Shown: positions 26,141 to 35,521 of the stretch, piece after piece
Layout of the letters: each line of letters starts with the position of its first letter
Position numbering within the stretch: position 1 is the stretch's first letter
NCBI GenBank assembly: GCA_003946805.1
Contig: RPSH01000015.1
Coordinates: 25,485-89,484 of the forward strand
DNA from: Bacillus sp. 2B10
GTDB lineage: Bacteria; Pseudomonadota; Alphaproteobacteria; Sphingomonadales; Sphingomonadaceae
Direction: 5' to 3'
Length of the DNA: 64,000 nucleotides
Notes under the pieces: model-generated
Database searches by the model: none
Told to the model about the DNA's origin: nothing
The model's input: the letters and a program-made list of their open reading frames with translations, nothing else
Program-made: the position numbers and the translations under genes

Positions 26141-26959
26141 CTACCCCACGAACGCCCGCTCGATCACGTAATCGCCCGGCTTCGCGTTCGACCCTTCCTC
26201 GAATCCCAGCCCCTCGAGATATTCCGAGAAGTCGCGGATCATCTCGGTCGAACCGCACAGCATCACGCGGTCGGTTGACGGGTCGAACGCCTGCGCGCCG
26301 CCGATGCGCGCCGAAAACAGCGTGCCGTTGTCGACCAGCGCGTCGATGCGGCCGGTGGTGTGGAACGGCTCGCGCGTGACGGTCGGGACATAGGTGAATT
26401 GCTGCGCCGCCTGATCCTCGACCAGTGGATCGCCCGCGAGGTTCGCCTCCAGCGTGGTGCGGAACGCCAGGTCCGACACGCGGCGCACCGAATGGACGAC
26501 GACGATCGACGCATACATGTCATAGACGTCGGGATCGCGGATCAGCGACAGGAACGGGGCCAGGCCAGTGCCGGTCGACAGCATGAACAGCCGCGAACCG
26601 GGCTTCAGCGCGTCGGTGACCAGCGTGCCGGTCGGCTTCTTGCCGAGGAACAGCTCGTCGCCCGGCACGATCTGTTGCAGCCGCGATGTCAGCGGGCCGT
26701 CGGCGACCTTGATCGACAGGAACTCCAGCTCCTCGGCATAGGCGGGGCTGGCGATCGAATAGGCACGCAGCAGCGGCTTGCCGTTGTCGCCGGGCAGGCC
26801 GATCATCACGAACTCGCCCGAACGGAAGCGGAAGCTGGGCGGACGGGTGATGGTGAAGCTGAAGAGATGCTCGTTCCAGTGGCGCACCGAACGCACGCGC
26901 TCGACGCTGAGCGCATTGGTGGGTTCGAGGCCGTGGACGACGGCGGTGCGGTCGGTCAT
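26141..26959 (-). CDS. fpr: Ferredoxin/flavodoxin-NADP reductase
   Basis: 272 residues. An FAD-binding barrel (RAYSIASPAY, the R-x-Y-S motif) is followed by the NADP domain (LSTGTGLAPFLSLIRD) and the C-terminal end ...YVIERAFVG with a terminal extension typical of bacterial FNR class I. It exchanges electrons between NADPH and ferredoxin or flavodoxin, often in oxidative-stress or iron-sulfur pathways. ATG 26959 is preferred since it gives the usual length. It is the second gene after a small conserved protein on the same strand, 8 bp apart. Confidence 0.93.
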   Translation of the reverse strand: MTDRTAVVHGLEPTNALSVERVRSVRHWNEHLFSFTITRPPSFRFRSGEFVMIGLPGDNGKPLLRAYSIASPAYAEELEFLSIKVADGPLTSRLQQIVPGDELFLGKKPTGTLVTDALKPGSRLFMLSTGTGLAPFLSLIRDPDVYDMYASIVVVHSVRRVSDLAFRTTLEANLAGDPLVEDQAAQQFTYVPTVTREPFHTTGRIDALVDNGTLFSARIGGAQAFDPSTDRVMLCGSTEMIRDFSEYLEGLGFEEGSNAKPGDYVIERAFVG

Positions 26960-26967
26960 GATAATCC

Positions 26968-27396
26968 TTACGTCCTGACGTTGGTCCCCGGCGGCAGCCC
27001 GACCTGTCCGAGCATTGCCGCCGTCCGGGCCAGCGCGCAAAAAGTGGGGGCGATCGCCTGTTCGGCGACCAGCAGCGAAAGCGTGGTCCGCGCCTTCGCA
27101 TCGCGTCCCGTTACGAGATCGCGCGCCAAGGTCAAGAGAACCGATTCATCGTCGGTCACAAGCCCGCATTTACAATTGATCTGGATCGGTACCCGGGCAT
27201 GGGTGGACAGCTGCGTCATCCATCCGTCGAAATCGCCCAGCGCGTCGAGCGCGCCCGACTGGGCGAAGCGCGCCGCCAGCAGCGCGGCGGGGCACTGGCA
27301 CGCGCTGCGCCCCGCGACCCATAGCCGGATCGCTTCGATAAGGAAGCGGTCGCCGGGGGAAAGAGCCGATACCGGCCGGTCGATCAGATCGTACAT
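26968..27396 (-). CDS. Small protein with cysteine pairs, co-operonic with fpr
   Basis: A 142-residue soluble protein. It carries CQC near residue 33 and NCKCG near residue 74, a spaced pair of C-x-C motifs that could bind metal. The rest is helical. It ends 8 bp before fpr, so the two are very likely co-transcribed. I do not recognise a family. Because its partner is a redox enzyme, a metal or iron-sulfur related role is worth testing, but that is inference. Confidence 0.75.
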   Translation of the reverse strand: MYDLIDRPVSALSPGDRFLIEAIRLWVAGRSACQCPAALLAARFAQSGALDALGDFDGWMTQLSTHARVPIQINCKCGLVTDDESVLLTLARDLVTGRDAKARTTLSLLVAEQAIAPTFCALARTAAMLGQVGLPPGTNVRT

Positions 27397-27588
27397 AGCG
27401 CCTCGCTATTGATACTCATTCGCACTGGCTATCGTGGCGCGGGCGGGTCGTCAATGGCTGCGTTTCGGGGCGCGGCGAACGGTTCGGCACCGGCGCCGGT
27501 CCGACCGCCATGCGCGTCGCGCGGCGCCGCATAAACGCGATCTTCAACATTTCGCGGCAGGTCGGATCGGATACGAAGAGGTGAGCGC
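27397..27588. promoter_or_regulatory. Divergent promoter region between the fpr operon and the chemoreceptor
   Basis: 192 bp between two divergent start codons. It is AT-richer near 27397-27425 (TAGCGCCTCGCTATTGATACTCATTCGCAC), where the fpr operon promoter would lie. The chemoreceptor ribosome site AAGAGGTGAG is at about 27576-27585. No gene is supported within it. Confidence 0.5.
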
Positions 27589-29334
27589 ATGCAGTTAAAG
27601 GTTCGGGGCCGCATCAACCTGATCGGCGTTCTCGCCGCGGCGGGGCTGGTGGCATTGCTGTGCATCAGTCTGTTCCGCCTATCGGCGGTGATGCATGCCG
27701 GGATCGAACGCAGCACGCGCCACGCGGTCGAGGGTGCGCGCTCGGTCGTCGCCCATTATCATGCCGAGGAAGTCGCCGGCCGCCTGACCCGCGCCGACGC
27801 GCAACGCGCGGCGCTGACCACGCTGAAGGCGATGCGCTACGACGGCACCGAATATTTCTGGGTCAACGACATGCACCCGCGCATGCTGATGCACCCGGTC
27901 AAGCCCGAGCTGGACGGCACCGACCTGACCAACAACCGCGACACCAGCGGCAAGGCGCATTTCGTCGAGATGGTCAGTGTGGTGAAGGCGCACGGCGCCG
28001 GTTTCCTGCAATATAACTGGTCCAAGCCGGGCCAGCCCAAGCCGCTACCCAAGCTGTCCTATGTCGCGGGCTTCGCGCCGTGGGGCTGGGTGATCGGATC
28101 GGGCGTCTATATCGATCGTATCCAGGCGGCGGTGTTCGATGCCGCGCTGTACCTCAGCGGGCTGGCGCTGGTCGTGCTGCTGCTGGTCGCGATCTGTTCG
28201 TTCCGCATCGGCCGCTCGATCTCGCTGCCGATCGAGGCGGTGGCGGCGCGGATGCGCGCGCTGGCCGCCGGCGACACCACGACCGCGATCCCCGGCCGCG
28301 ACCGCAAGGACGAGATCGGCGAGATGGCCGCCGCGCTGGAAACCTTCCGCGATGCCGCGATCGTGGCGGCGGAGCGCGAGGCCGAGCAGCAGCGTGTGGT
28401 CGCGACCGTCGGTACCGGGCTGGAATCGCTGGCGCGCGGGCAACTCGATGCGCGGATCGGCGACACGCTGACCGGGCCGTTCCGCAAGATCGGCACCGAT
28501 TTCGACTCGGCGATGGCGGCGCTGGCCGATGCGATGCGCGCGGTGGCGCAGTCGACCGGCGGCATCCGCAACGGCGCGTCGGACATCAGCAGCGCGTCGG
28601 ACGACCTGTCGCGCCGGACCGAGCAGCAGGCGGCGAGCCTTGAGGAGACCGCCGCGGCGCTCGACCAGATCACCGCGACGGTGCGCCGTACCGCGGCGGG
28701 TGCGGCGCAGGCCGACACGACGATGGTCGCGACCCGCGGCGATGCCGAGGACGGCGCGCGGATCGTCCGCGACGCGGTGCAGGCGATGAGCGGGATCAAG
28801 CGCGCATCGGACGAAATCTCGGAGATCATCTCGGTCATCGACGGCATCGCGTTCCAGACGAACCTGCTGGCGCTCAACGCCGGGGTCGAGGCGGCGCGCG
28901 CCGGCGACGCGGGCAAGGGCTTCGCGGTCGTCGCCTCCGAAGTACGCGCGCTGGCACAGCGTTCGGCCGACGCGGCGAGCGACGTGAAGAGCCGCATCCT
29001 CGCCAGCGGCACGCAGGTCGAACGCGGCGTCCACCTGGTCGGCAGGACCGGCGAGGCACTGGAACGCATCGTCGGCCGCGTCGCCGAGATTTCGGGGCTG
29101 GTCGCCGCCATCGCCAAGGGCGCCGACGAACAGGCTTCGGGCCTGCAGCAGGTCAACATCGCCGTCGGCGAAATGGACGCGGTGACGCAGCAGAACGCGG
29201 CGATGGTCGAGGAAAGCACCGCCGCCGCGCGCAGCCTCGCCGAACAGGCCGAGGCGCTTACCCACCACGTCGCCCGCTTCCGCCTCGCGACGGAAGCCCG
29301 CGCCCACCCGCCGGCCTATCGCGCGGCCGCCTGA
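27589..29334 (+). CDS. Methyl-accepting chemotaxis protein with a single periplasmic Cache domain
   Basis: 581 residues. Transmembrane helix 1 spans residues 8-30. A periplasmic single-Cache domain follows (DGTEYFWVNDMHPRMLMHP, about residue 85), then transmembrane helix 2 at about residues 183-205, HAMP, and a long signalling coiled coil with the hairpin tip GIAFQTNLLALNAGVEAARAG (about residue 421). It has no C-terminal CheR-binding pentapeptide. The Cache motif is typical of small organic-acid or amine sensors, but the ligand is unknown. No other che gene is in the window. Confidence 0.94.
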   Translation: MQLKVRGRINLIGVLAAAGLVALLCISLFRLSAVMHAGIERSTRHAVEGARSVVAHYHAEEVAGRLTRADAQRAALTTLKAMRYDGTEYFWVNDMHPRMLMHPVKPELDGTDLTNNRDTSGKAHFVEMVSVVKAHGAGFLQYNWSKPGQPKPLPKLSYVAGFAPWGWVIGSGVYIDRIQAAVFDAALYLSGLALVVLLLVAICSFRIGRSISLPIEAVAARMRALAAGDTTTAIPGRDRKDEIGEMAAALETFRDAAIVAAEREAEQQRVVATVGTGLESLARGQLDARIGDTLTGPFRKIGTDFDSAMAALADAMRAVAQSTGGIRNGASDISSASDDLSRRTEQQAASLEETAAALDQITATVRRTAAGAAQADTTMVATRGDAEDGARIVRDAVQAMSGIKRASDEISEIISVIDGIAFQTNLLALNAGVEAARAGDAGKGFAVVASEVRALAQRSADAASDVKSRILASGTQVERGVHLVGRTGEALERIVGRVAEISGLVAAIAKGADEQASGLQQVNIAVGEMDAVTQQNAAMVEESTAAARSLAEQAEALTHHVARFRLATEARAHPPAYRAAA

Positions 29335-29337
29335 CGC

Positions 29338-29362
29338 AAATCCTCCCCGTGCCGGGGAGGAT
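29338..29362. terminator. Family-1 hairpin after the chemoreceptor gene
   Basis: AAATCCTCCCC-GTGC-CGGGGAGGAT just after the stop codon. It has the same core and TGC loop as the copies at 1098 and 5886. It probably terminates the chemoreceptor transcript. Confidence 0.6.
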
Positions 29363-29433
29363 CGGGTGCCCATGCCGGTTGAACGTACCGCCGCCCACCG
29401 CTAGCACCGCGCGGACCCCGAACGGAGCCCGCC

Positions 29434-29790
29434 ATGACCGTCCGACTCTACGGCATCCCCAATTGCGACACGATGAAGAAGGCGCGGACATGGCTCGACG
29501 CGCACGGCGTCGCCCATGACTTTCACGACTACAAGAAGGCCGGGATCGACCGCGCGACGCTGGAGGGCTGGGTCGCCGAGCTTGGCTGGGAGCCGCTGCT
29601 CAACCGTGCGGGCACGACCTTCCGCAAGTTGCCCGACGCCGATCGGGCCGATCTCGACGCGCCCCGCGCGATCGCGCTGATGCTGGCGCAGCCGTCGATG
29701 ATAAAGCGGCCGGTGCTGGTCGGCGACGGCTGGATCGAGGTCGCCTTCAGGCCCGATCGCTACGCCGTGCGATTCGCAAGTCGGGACTGA
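29434..29790 (+). CDS. ArsC/Spx-like thioredoxin-fold protein (YffB type)
   Basis: 118 residues. The N-terminal active site reads GIPNCDTMKKARTWL, with a single Cys in the C-D-T-M-K-K context of the YffB/Spx-like branch. The later QPSMIKRPVLV is the family's IKRP segment. Arsenate reduction normally needs further residues not evident here, so a YffB-like redox role of unknown substrate is more likely than true arsenate reductase. Confidence 0.88.
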   Translation: MTVRLYGIPNCDTMKKARTWLDAHGVAHDFHDYKKAGIDRATLEGWVAELGWEPLLNRAGTTFRKLPDADRADLDAPRAIALMLAQPSMIKRPVLVGDGWIEVAFRPDRYAVRFASRD

Positions 29791-29852
29791 TTGCGTTAAC
29801 CATGGCGCTCGGCTTTATTGCGGTGCCGTATCGAATCACCCGTGGGAGCAGC

Positions 29853-30293
29853 ATGGCACCGACCTTCGTCCGAACGCCGCCACCGTGGTTCCGCATCGTC
29901 GCGGTGCTGTTCCTCCTGTGGGGGCTGGCCGGGGTCTATGCCTTTTATGCGCAGGCGACGATGGGACCGGCGGCGCTGGCGGCGCTGTCCGACTATGACC
30001 GCCGCTTCTTTTCGACGCTGCCGGTCTGGTTCAACTGGATCTACGGCATCGCGACATGGGGCGGGCTGTTCGGCAGCATCGCGCTGCTGCTCGGGCGGCG
30101 CTGGGCGGCGGGGCTCTATGCCGCCTCGCTGCTGGCGGTCGCGATCCAGTTCGGCTGGGTGTTCGCCGCGACCGACCTGATCGCGGTCAAGGGCGCGGCG
30201 GCGACGGTGCCGTTCCCGCTGGTGATCTTCGCGATCGCGCTGTGGCAGCTCGGTATGGCGCGGCACGGCATCGCCCGCGGGTGGCTTCGCTGA
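29853..30293 (+). CDS. Small four-helix membrane protein
   Basis: 146 residues with four hydrophobic helices (starting IVAVLFLLWGLAGVYAFYA) and little soluble sequence. I chose ATG 29853, preceded by GGGAGCA, over an in-frame start at 29802. It is probably an inner-membrane protein of unknown function, and I do not recognise a named family with certainty. It lies 24 bp before panB and may be co-transcribed. Confidence 0.75.
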   Translation: MAPTFVRTPPPWFRIVAVLFLLWGLAGVYAFYAQATMGPAALAALSDYDRRFFSTLPVWFNWIYGIATWGGLFGSIALLLGRRWAAGLYAASLLAVAIQFGWVFAATDLIAVKGAAATVPFPLVIFAIALWQLGMARHGIARGWLR

Positions 30294-30316
30294 GCGGGGT
30301 TCGCTAGAACCCGCCA

Positions 30317-31177
30317 ATGTCCACGACCTTCACCATCGATACCGCCACCAGCCGCGCGACGCCCACCCCGGCGCCGATGAAGCGCCTGACCATCCCCGCG
30401 ATCCGCGCTGCCAAGGGCAGGACGCCGCTGGTGATGCTGACCGCCTATACCGTGCGCATGGCGCAGCTGATGGACGCGCAGTGCGACATGCTGCTGGTCG
30501 GCGACAGCCTGGGGCAGGTGATCTACGGCCTGCCCTCGACCGTGCCGGTCACGCTCGACATGATGGCGGCGCACGGGAGCGCGGTGGTGCGCGGGTCGTA
30601 CCATGCGCTGGTCGTGATCGACATGCCCTTCGGCAGCTACGAGGCGAGCCCGGCACAGGCGTTCGAAAGCGCGGCGATGCTGCTCAAGGCCACCGGTGCC
30701 GCGGCGGTGAAGCTGGAGGGGGGCACGGCGATGGCCGAAACCGTCGCCTTCCTGTCGCAGCGCGGGATTCCGGTCATGGGCCATGTCGGGCTGACGCCGC
30801 AGGCGGTGAACCAGCTCGGCGGCTATGGCGCGCGCGGGCGCAGTGCCGCGGAAGCGGAAAGGATCGTCGCTGACGCCGTCGCGGTGGCGGAGGCAGGGGC
30901 CTTCGCGGTGGTGATCGAGGGGGTGGTGGAGCCGATCGCGGTCGACATCACCCGCCGCATCGCCTGTCCCACCATCGGCATCGGCGCATCGGCGCAGTGC
31001 GACGGGCAGGTGCTGGTCGCCGAAGATATGCTGGGCCTGTTCGAACGCACGCCGCGCTTCGTGAAGACCTTCGGCGACATGGCCGGGCATATCGAGGCCG
31101 CGGTGACCACCTATGCCGAAGAGGTCCGTTCGCGCACCTTTCCGGGGCCGGACCAGCTCTACGCACCGAAGGCGTAA
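30317..31177 (+). CDS. panB: 3-methyl-2-oxobutanoate hydroxymethyltransferase
   Basis: Transfers a hydroxymethyl group from methylene-tetrahydrofolate to alpha-ketoisovalerate, the first step of pantothenate and coenzyme A synthesis. 286 residues, with the family motifs [12 protein letters not shown] (metal and substrate loop), HLGLTPQ equivalent [15 protein letters not shown], and [21 protein letters not shown]. The 20-residue N-terminal extension (before [10 protein letters not shown]) could be an alternative start; ATG at about 30377 would give the more usual N-terminus. Confidence 0.96.
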   Translation: MSTTFTIDTATSRATPTPAPMKRLTIPAIRAAKGRTPLVMLTAYTVRMAQLMDAQCDMLLVGDSLGQVIYGLPSTVPVTLDMMAAHGSAVVRGSYHALVVIDMPFGSYEASPAQAFESAAMLLKATGAAAVKLEGGTAMAETVAFLSQRGIPVMGHVGLTPQAVNQLGGYGARGRSAAEAERIVADAVAVAEAGAFAVVIEGVVEPIAVDITRRIACPTIGIGASAQCDGQVLVAEDMLGLFERTPRFVKTFGDMAGHIEAAVTTYAEEVRSRTFPGPDQLYAPKA

Positions 31178-31196
31178 GGCGGCGTCACCTCCCCGT

Positions 31197-31292
31197 CGTC
31201 ATTCCCGCGCAGGCGGGAATCCATAGCCGCAACGCCAGCGAATCCTGCCGGAAGGTTACCGTGTATGGATCCCCGCCTGCGCGGGGATGACG
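31197..31292. repeat. REP-type inverted repeat (family 2a)
   Basis: Arms CGTCATTCCCGCGCAGGCGG and ATCCCCGCCTGCGCGGGGATGACG flank about 50 bp. The 260-bp gap after panB otherwise holds only the promoter of the yfgM-like operon. Confidence 0.7.
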
Positions 31293-31437
31293 ATCGTGGG
31301 GAACCCCGTTCATCCCTCGCACAGCCTCGCCACCCCATGGTCCCACCCCGGCACCGACCCCCCGCGACCATTCGCTTTCGTTTCGTCCGGTGCTCGGCTA
31401 AAGGAGCGCGCTTGATCTATCCCCTGGAGCTGTTCCC

Positions 31438-32136
31438 TTGGCGTTGACCCCGCAGAACAACGAAGCCTTCATCCGCGAAGTCGATGAAGAGCTGCGCCGT
31501 GAGCAGATGTCGAACATCGGCCGGCGCTATGGCCTGCTCATCATCGCCGCGATCCTCCTCGCGCTCGCCGCCTTCGGCGGCTGGACGTGGTGGCAGCACC
31601 GCCAGAACGCGATCGCCGGCGAACAGGGGCAACAGCTCGCGACCGCGCTCGACGATATCCAGCAGGGCCGCAGTACGCAGGGTAGCGCGATCGTCGCCGG
31701 GCTGACCACGTCGGACAAGGACGCCGTCCGCGCCACCGCGCTGCTGACGCAGGCCGACCTGCTGCTGTCGAAGAACGACGTGAAGGGTGCCGCCGCCGCC
31801 TTCGGCAAGGTCGCCGCCGACGAAACGCTGGCCCAGCCGTTCCGCGACCTCGCGCTCGTCCGCCAGACCTCGGTCGAATACGACACGCTTGCACCGCAAC
31901 AGGTCATCGACCGGCTGCGCGGCCTTGCGGACAAGGGCAGCCCGTGGCTCGGCAGCGCGGGGGAAATGGTGGCGATCGCCTATCTCCGCCAGAACAAGCT
32001 GCAACAGGCCGGGCAGACCTTCGCCCTGATCGCGCAGACCGACGGCGTGCCCGAAAGCCTGCGCGCCCGCGCGGTGCAGATGGCCGGATCGCTCGGCGTC
32101 GATGCCGCGCCCGCCGCACCCGCCGCCGCGCAATAA
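31438..32136 (+). CDS. YfgM-like TPR membrane protein (TTG start)
   Basis: 232 residues: a short cytoplasmic N-terminus (NNEAFIREVDEELRREQ), one transmembrane helix (residues 30-48) and a periplasmic helical repeat domain of the TPR_21 type. E. coli YfgM is an ancillary SecYEG subunit that works with PpiD, and its gene precedes bamB and der, exactly the order here. The TTG at 31438 is the only start that keeps the conserved N-terminal segment. bamB begins 28 bp later. Confidence 0.87.
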   Translation: MALTPQNNEAFIREVDEELRREQMSNIGRRYGLLIIAAILLALAAFGGWTWWQHRQNAIAGEQGQQLATALDDIQQGRSTQGSAIVAGLTTSDKDAVRATALLTQADLLLSKNDVKGAAAAFGKVAADETLAQPFRDLALVRQTSVEYDTLAPQQVIDRLRGLADKGSPWLGSAGEMVAIAYLRQNKLQQAGQTFALIAQTDGVPESLRARAVQMAGSLGVDAAPAAPAAAQ

Positions 32137-32164
32137 CCCTTCTCGATACCGGAACCCCTTTTCC

Positions 32165-33496
32165 ATGAAGACGCATCTGAAACTCTCGGCAGCGGTCGCG
32201 GCGTTGGCGCTGCTGGGCGGTTGCGGCGCCTTGAAGGGCAAGGGCCCGGCGCGCACCCCGATCGTCGGACAGCGCGTGCCGATCCTCGCTTCGGAAAACC
32301 TTGCCGAGGTCGATCCCGCGCTCGCGAACCTGCAGGTCGTGCTGCCGCTCGCCGAAACCAATGCCGACTGGGCGCAGCCCGGCGGCAATCCGGCCAAGTC
32401 GATGGGCCATGTCGCACTGGGCGATACGCTGACCCAGGCGTGGAGCGCGCGGATCGCGGGCGGCAACACCCGCACCCGCCTCGCCGCGGCACCCGTCGTC
32501 GCCGGCGGTCGCCTCTACGTCATCGACGTCAACGGCATGGTCACCGCGATGGCCGCCGATACCGGCGCGACCGTGTGGACCGCGCAGACGGTCAAGGGCG
32601 ACGAGAATCCGCGCGCGCGCTTCGGCGGCGGCGTCTCGGTGGAGGGCAATCGCGCCTTCGCCACCGATGGCCTGGGCGATGTCGTCGCGTTCGACACCGC
32701 CGATGGCAAGGAAGTGTGGCGCTCGAAGCCCGGCGGCCCGCTGCGCGGATCGCCCACCGTCGCCAACGGCCAGATCTATGTCGTCAGCCAGGACAACCAG
32801 CTGTTCGCGCTCGACCAGGCCGATGGCAAGGTCGTGTGGACCCAGTCGGGCAGCCTCGAGGCGCAGGGCGTGTTCGGCGTCGCCGCCCCCGCCTCGGCAC
32901 AGGGGACGGTGGTCGCCGGCTTCTCCTCGGGCGAACTCAACGCCTATCGCTACGAGAACGGCCGCTCGGTGTGGGGCGACAGCCTGTCGCGCACCTCGGC
33001 CTCGACCTCGGTGTCGGCGCTGGCCGACATCGATGCCGAACCGGTGATCGACAATGGCCGCGTCTATGCGGTCGGGCAGGGCGGGCGCATGGTCGCGCTC
33101 GAACTCGTATCGGGCCAGCGGCTGTGGGAACAGAATCTCGCCGGGATCTCGACGCCATGGGTCGCGGGCGAATGGATATTCGTCGTGACCGACGACGGTC
33201 GCCTGCTGTGCATCTCGCGCGGCAGCGGCAAGCTGCGCTGGGTGCAGCAGCTTCCCGCCTTCCGCAACGTCAAGAAGCGCAAGGGCCCCATCGGCTGGCG
33301 CGGGCCCGTCCTCGCCGGCAATCGCCTGCTGCTGACCAATTCGGACGGACAGCTCGTGTCCGCCTCGACCGCCGACGGCAGCATCACGACGACGCAGGAT
33401 ACCCGGTCGAAGGCCGGCTACACCCTGTCGCCGGTCGTCGCCAACGGGATGCTGTATCTGCTCGACGATGCGGGGCAGCTGACCGCCTGGAAGTAG
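32165..33496 (+). CDS. bamB: Outer-membrane assembly lipoprotein BamB
   Basis: 443 residues: a lipoprotein signal (LALLGGCGAL, acylated Cys at about residue 20) and an eight-bladed PQQ-like beta-propeller with repeated YVIDxxGxVxAxxxxxGxxxW patterns. BamB is the accessory scaffold of the BAM complex that inserts beta-barrel proteins into the outer membrane. ATG 32165 puts the lipobox at the usual distance. Gene order with a YfgM-like gene and der supports the call. Confidence 0.93.
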   Translation: MKTHLKLSAAVAALALLGGCGALKGKGPARTPIVGQRVPILASENLAEVDPALANLQVVLPLAETNADWAQPGGNPAKSMGHVALGDTLTQAWSARIAGGNTRTRLAAAPVVAGGRLYVIDVNGMVTAMAADTGATVWTAQTVKGDENPRARFGGGVSVEGNRAFATDGLGDVVAFDTADGKEVWRSKPGGPLRGSPTVANGQIYVVSQDNQLFALDQADGKVVWTQSGSLEAQGVFGVAAPASAQGTVVAGFSSGELNAYRYENGRSVWGDSLSRTSASTSVSALADIDAEPVIDNGRVYAVGQGGRMVALELVSGQRLWEQNLAGISTPWVAGEWIFVVTDDGRLLCISRGSGKLRWVQQLPAFRNVKKRKGPIGWRGPVLAGNRLLLTNSDGQLVSASTADGSITTTQDTRSKAGYTLSPVVANGMLYLLDDAGQLTAWK

Positions 33497-33513
33497 GCCT
33501 GTAACGCACTCCG

Positions 33514-33614
33514 TCCGTCATCCCGGCGCAGGCCGGGATCCATGGATGGGGTGACGTCACCGCTTGATCGATACCACCCGACACGATGGATTCCGGCCTG
33601 CGCCGGAATGACGG
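33514..33614. repeat. REP-type inverted repeat (family 2a)
   Basis: Arms GTCATCCCGGCGCAGGCCGG and ATTCCGGCCTGCGCCGGAATGAC with ATCCATGGA / GATGGATT inside. It separates bamB and der, so der may have its own promoter. Confidence 0.65.
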
Positions 33615-33698
33615 ATGTGGGCGAACGTCGCGCACCCTCGACCCGTCCCCCCTTACCCCCTACACTCGGCGGAACATCCCGCACCCCCAGGAACCTCC

Positions 33699-35072
33699 AT
33701 GCCCCTTCCCGTCGTCGCCATCATCGGCCGTCCCAATGTCGGCAAGTCGACGCTGTTCAACCGGCTGGTCGGCAAGCGGCTGGCGCTGGTCGACGACCAG
33801 CCCGGCGTGACCCGCGACCGGCGCGAGGGGGAGGCGAACCTGCTCGGCCTCGACTTCACCATCGTCGATACGGCCGGGTTCGAGGATGAGGACGCGGCGA
33901 CGCTTCCCGGACGGATGCGGATGCAGACGCAGGCGGCGGTCGAGATGGCCGATGTCGCGCTGTTCATGATCGACGCCCGCGCCGGCATCACGCCCTTGGA
34001 CGAGGAAATCGCCCGCTGGCTGCGCTCGGCCGACGGCACCGTCGTGCTGGTCGCGAACAAGGCGGAGGGCCGCGCGGGCGAGAACGGCGTGCTCGAATCG
34101 CTGGCGCTCGGTTTCGGCGATCCGGTGCAGATGTCGGCGGAACATGGCGAGGGCGTCGCCGACCTGTTCGACGCGCTGCGCCCGTTCGTCGAGCGCGAGG
34201 ACGAGCCCGAGCCGGAGGAAGCGGAGGAATACGACCCCGAAACCGCCGTGCTGAAGCTCGCGATCGTCGGCCGCCCGAACGCCGGCAAGTCGACGCTCAT
34301 CAATCGTTTCCTCGGCGAGGACCGGCTCATCACCGGGCCGGAAGCGGGCATCACCCGCGATTCGATCGCGGTCGACTGGAACTGGACCGCCGCCGATGGC
34401 CGGGTCCGTCCTGTCCGGCTGATCGATACGGCGGGGATGCGCAAGAAGGCGCGGGTGCAGGAAAAGCTCGAAAAGCTCTCCGTCGCCGACGCACTGCACG
34501 CGATCGACTTCGCCGAGGTCGTGGTGCTGCTGCTCGACGGCACGCGCGGCCTCGAACTGCAGGACATCAAGATCGCCGACCGTGTGCTGCAGGAAGGGCG
34601 CGCGCTGGTCATCGCATTGAACAAATGGGACATCGCCGAACACGCCTCGTCGTTGTTCAACGGGGTCAAGGGCGCACTCGACGAAGGGCTGGCGCAGGCG
34701 CGCGGCGTGCCGCTGCTGACCGTGTCCGCCGCGACCGGCAAGGGGCTCGACGTGCTGATGCAGGCGGCGTTCGAAACGCGCGAGGCATGGGGCCGGCGCG
34801 TGTCGACCGGACAGCTCAACCGCTGGTTCGACCGCGCGCTGGAGGCCAATCCGCCGCCCGCACCCGGCGGCAAGCGCATCAAGATGCGCTACATCACGCA
34901 GAACAACATCCGCCCGCCCAGCTTCGTCCTGTTCGGCACCCGCGTCGACCAGCTGCCCGAAAGCTACAAACGCTATCTTATCAACGGCATCCGCAAGGAA
35001 TTCGGCTTCGGCGCGGTTCCCGTCCGGTTGAACATGCGCGCGCCGAAAAACCCCTTCGACCACTCGAAATGA
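33699..35072 (+). CDS. der: Ribosome-assembly GTPase Der (EngA)
   Basis: An essential GTPase for 50S subunit assembly, with two tandem Era-like G domains. G domain 1 has GRPNVGKST (residues 9-17) and DTAG; G domain 2 has GRPNAGKST (about residue 190) and DTAGMRKKARV, with NKWD in the second. A KH-like RNA-binding C-terminal domain follows (MRYITQNNIRPPSFVLF, then YLINGIRKEFGFGAVPVRL). ATG 33699 gives 457 residues and the usual N-terminus. Its stop overlaps the TusA-like gene. Confidence 0.97.
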   Translation: MPLPVVAIIGRPNVGKSTLFNRLVGKRLALVDDQPGVTRDRREGEANLLGLDFTIVDTAGFEDEDAATLPGRMRMQTQAAVEMADVALFMIDARAGITPLDEEIARWLRSADGTVVLVANKAEGRAGENGVLESLALGFGDPVQMSAEHGEGVADLFDALRPFVEREDEPEPEEAEEYDPETAVLKLAIVGRPNAGKSTLINRFLGEDRLITGPEAGITRDSIAVDWNWTAADGRVRPVRLIDTAGMRKKARVQEKLEKLSVADALHAIDFAEVVVLLLDGTRGLELQDIKIADRVLQEGRALVIALNKWDIAEHASSLFNGVKGALDEGLAQARGVPLLTVSAATGKGLDVLMQAAFETREAWGRRVSTGQLNRWFDRALEANPPPAPGGKRIKMRYITQNNIRPPSFVLFGTRVDQLPESYKRYLINGIRKEFGFGAVPVRLNMRAPKNPFDHSK

Positions 35073-35275
35073 CCCGCATCGACGCCCGCGGCATGCGCTG
35101 CCCGTGGCCCGCCATCCGGCTGGCCCGGGCGCTGCGCGACGGGGCGGCGGTGGTCGAGATCGCAGCCGACGACCCGCGTGCGGCAGGCGAACTGGCCAGC
35201 GCGGCGAGCGCGGTCGGGGCGCGGCTGGAGGTCGTGGGCGAGGGGGTGTTCCGGGTGGAGCGCCGCGAAGGCTGA
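35069..35275 (+). CDS. TusA-like sulfur-carrier protein
   Basis: 68 residues, with the N-terminal signature LDARGMRCPWP-type (here IDARGMRCPWPAIRLARAL) that carries the persulfide cysteine in CPxP context. It may donate sulfur to tRNA or cofactor synthesis, but TusA-family members vary. The ATG overlaps the der stop by four bases (ATGA), so it is translated with der. Confidence 0.85.
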   Translation: MTRIDARGMRCPWPAIRLARALRDGAAVVEIAADDPRAAGELASAASAVGARLEVVGEGVFRVERREG

Positions 35276-35293
35276 TCCCGCCGATCCGATCGA

Positions 35294-35407
35294 ACGTCAC
35301 CCCAGCGAAGGCTGGGGTCTCCATCGGCTCCTGCTGCGTGCTACCACAGGGAGATTCCGGCCTTCGCTGCGATGAGGGTCGTTTCAACAGGGATGGATCA
35401 AACTCCA
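35294..35407. repeat. Family-2b repeat copy
   Basis: CACCCCAGCGAAGGCTGGGGT arm, the non-palindromic core TCGGCTCCTGCTGCGTG and a diverged second arm; it ends with GGATGGATCAAACTCCAG. The last segment is the inverse of the sequence that opens the copy at 47316, showing the full unit. Confidence 0.7.
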
Positions 35408-35521
35408 GCGTAGCGGTCGATGAGAAGCGGGCCCCGGATCACGCCCGGAGGGACGATGTCGTTCGCATGACGGCATCCATTCCGACATTCGCCTGCGTCG
35501 CGACGGCATCGTCGGCGAACA

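Noticed and set aside
23805..26258. An 817-codon minus-strand frame opposite the TonB receptor
   Set aside because: Antisense shadow; the receptor frame holds all family motifs.
29434..29790. True arsenate reductase
   Set aside because: The active-site context is that of YffB/Spx-like proteins and no arsenic-resistance genes adjoin it.
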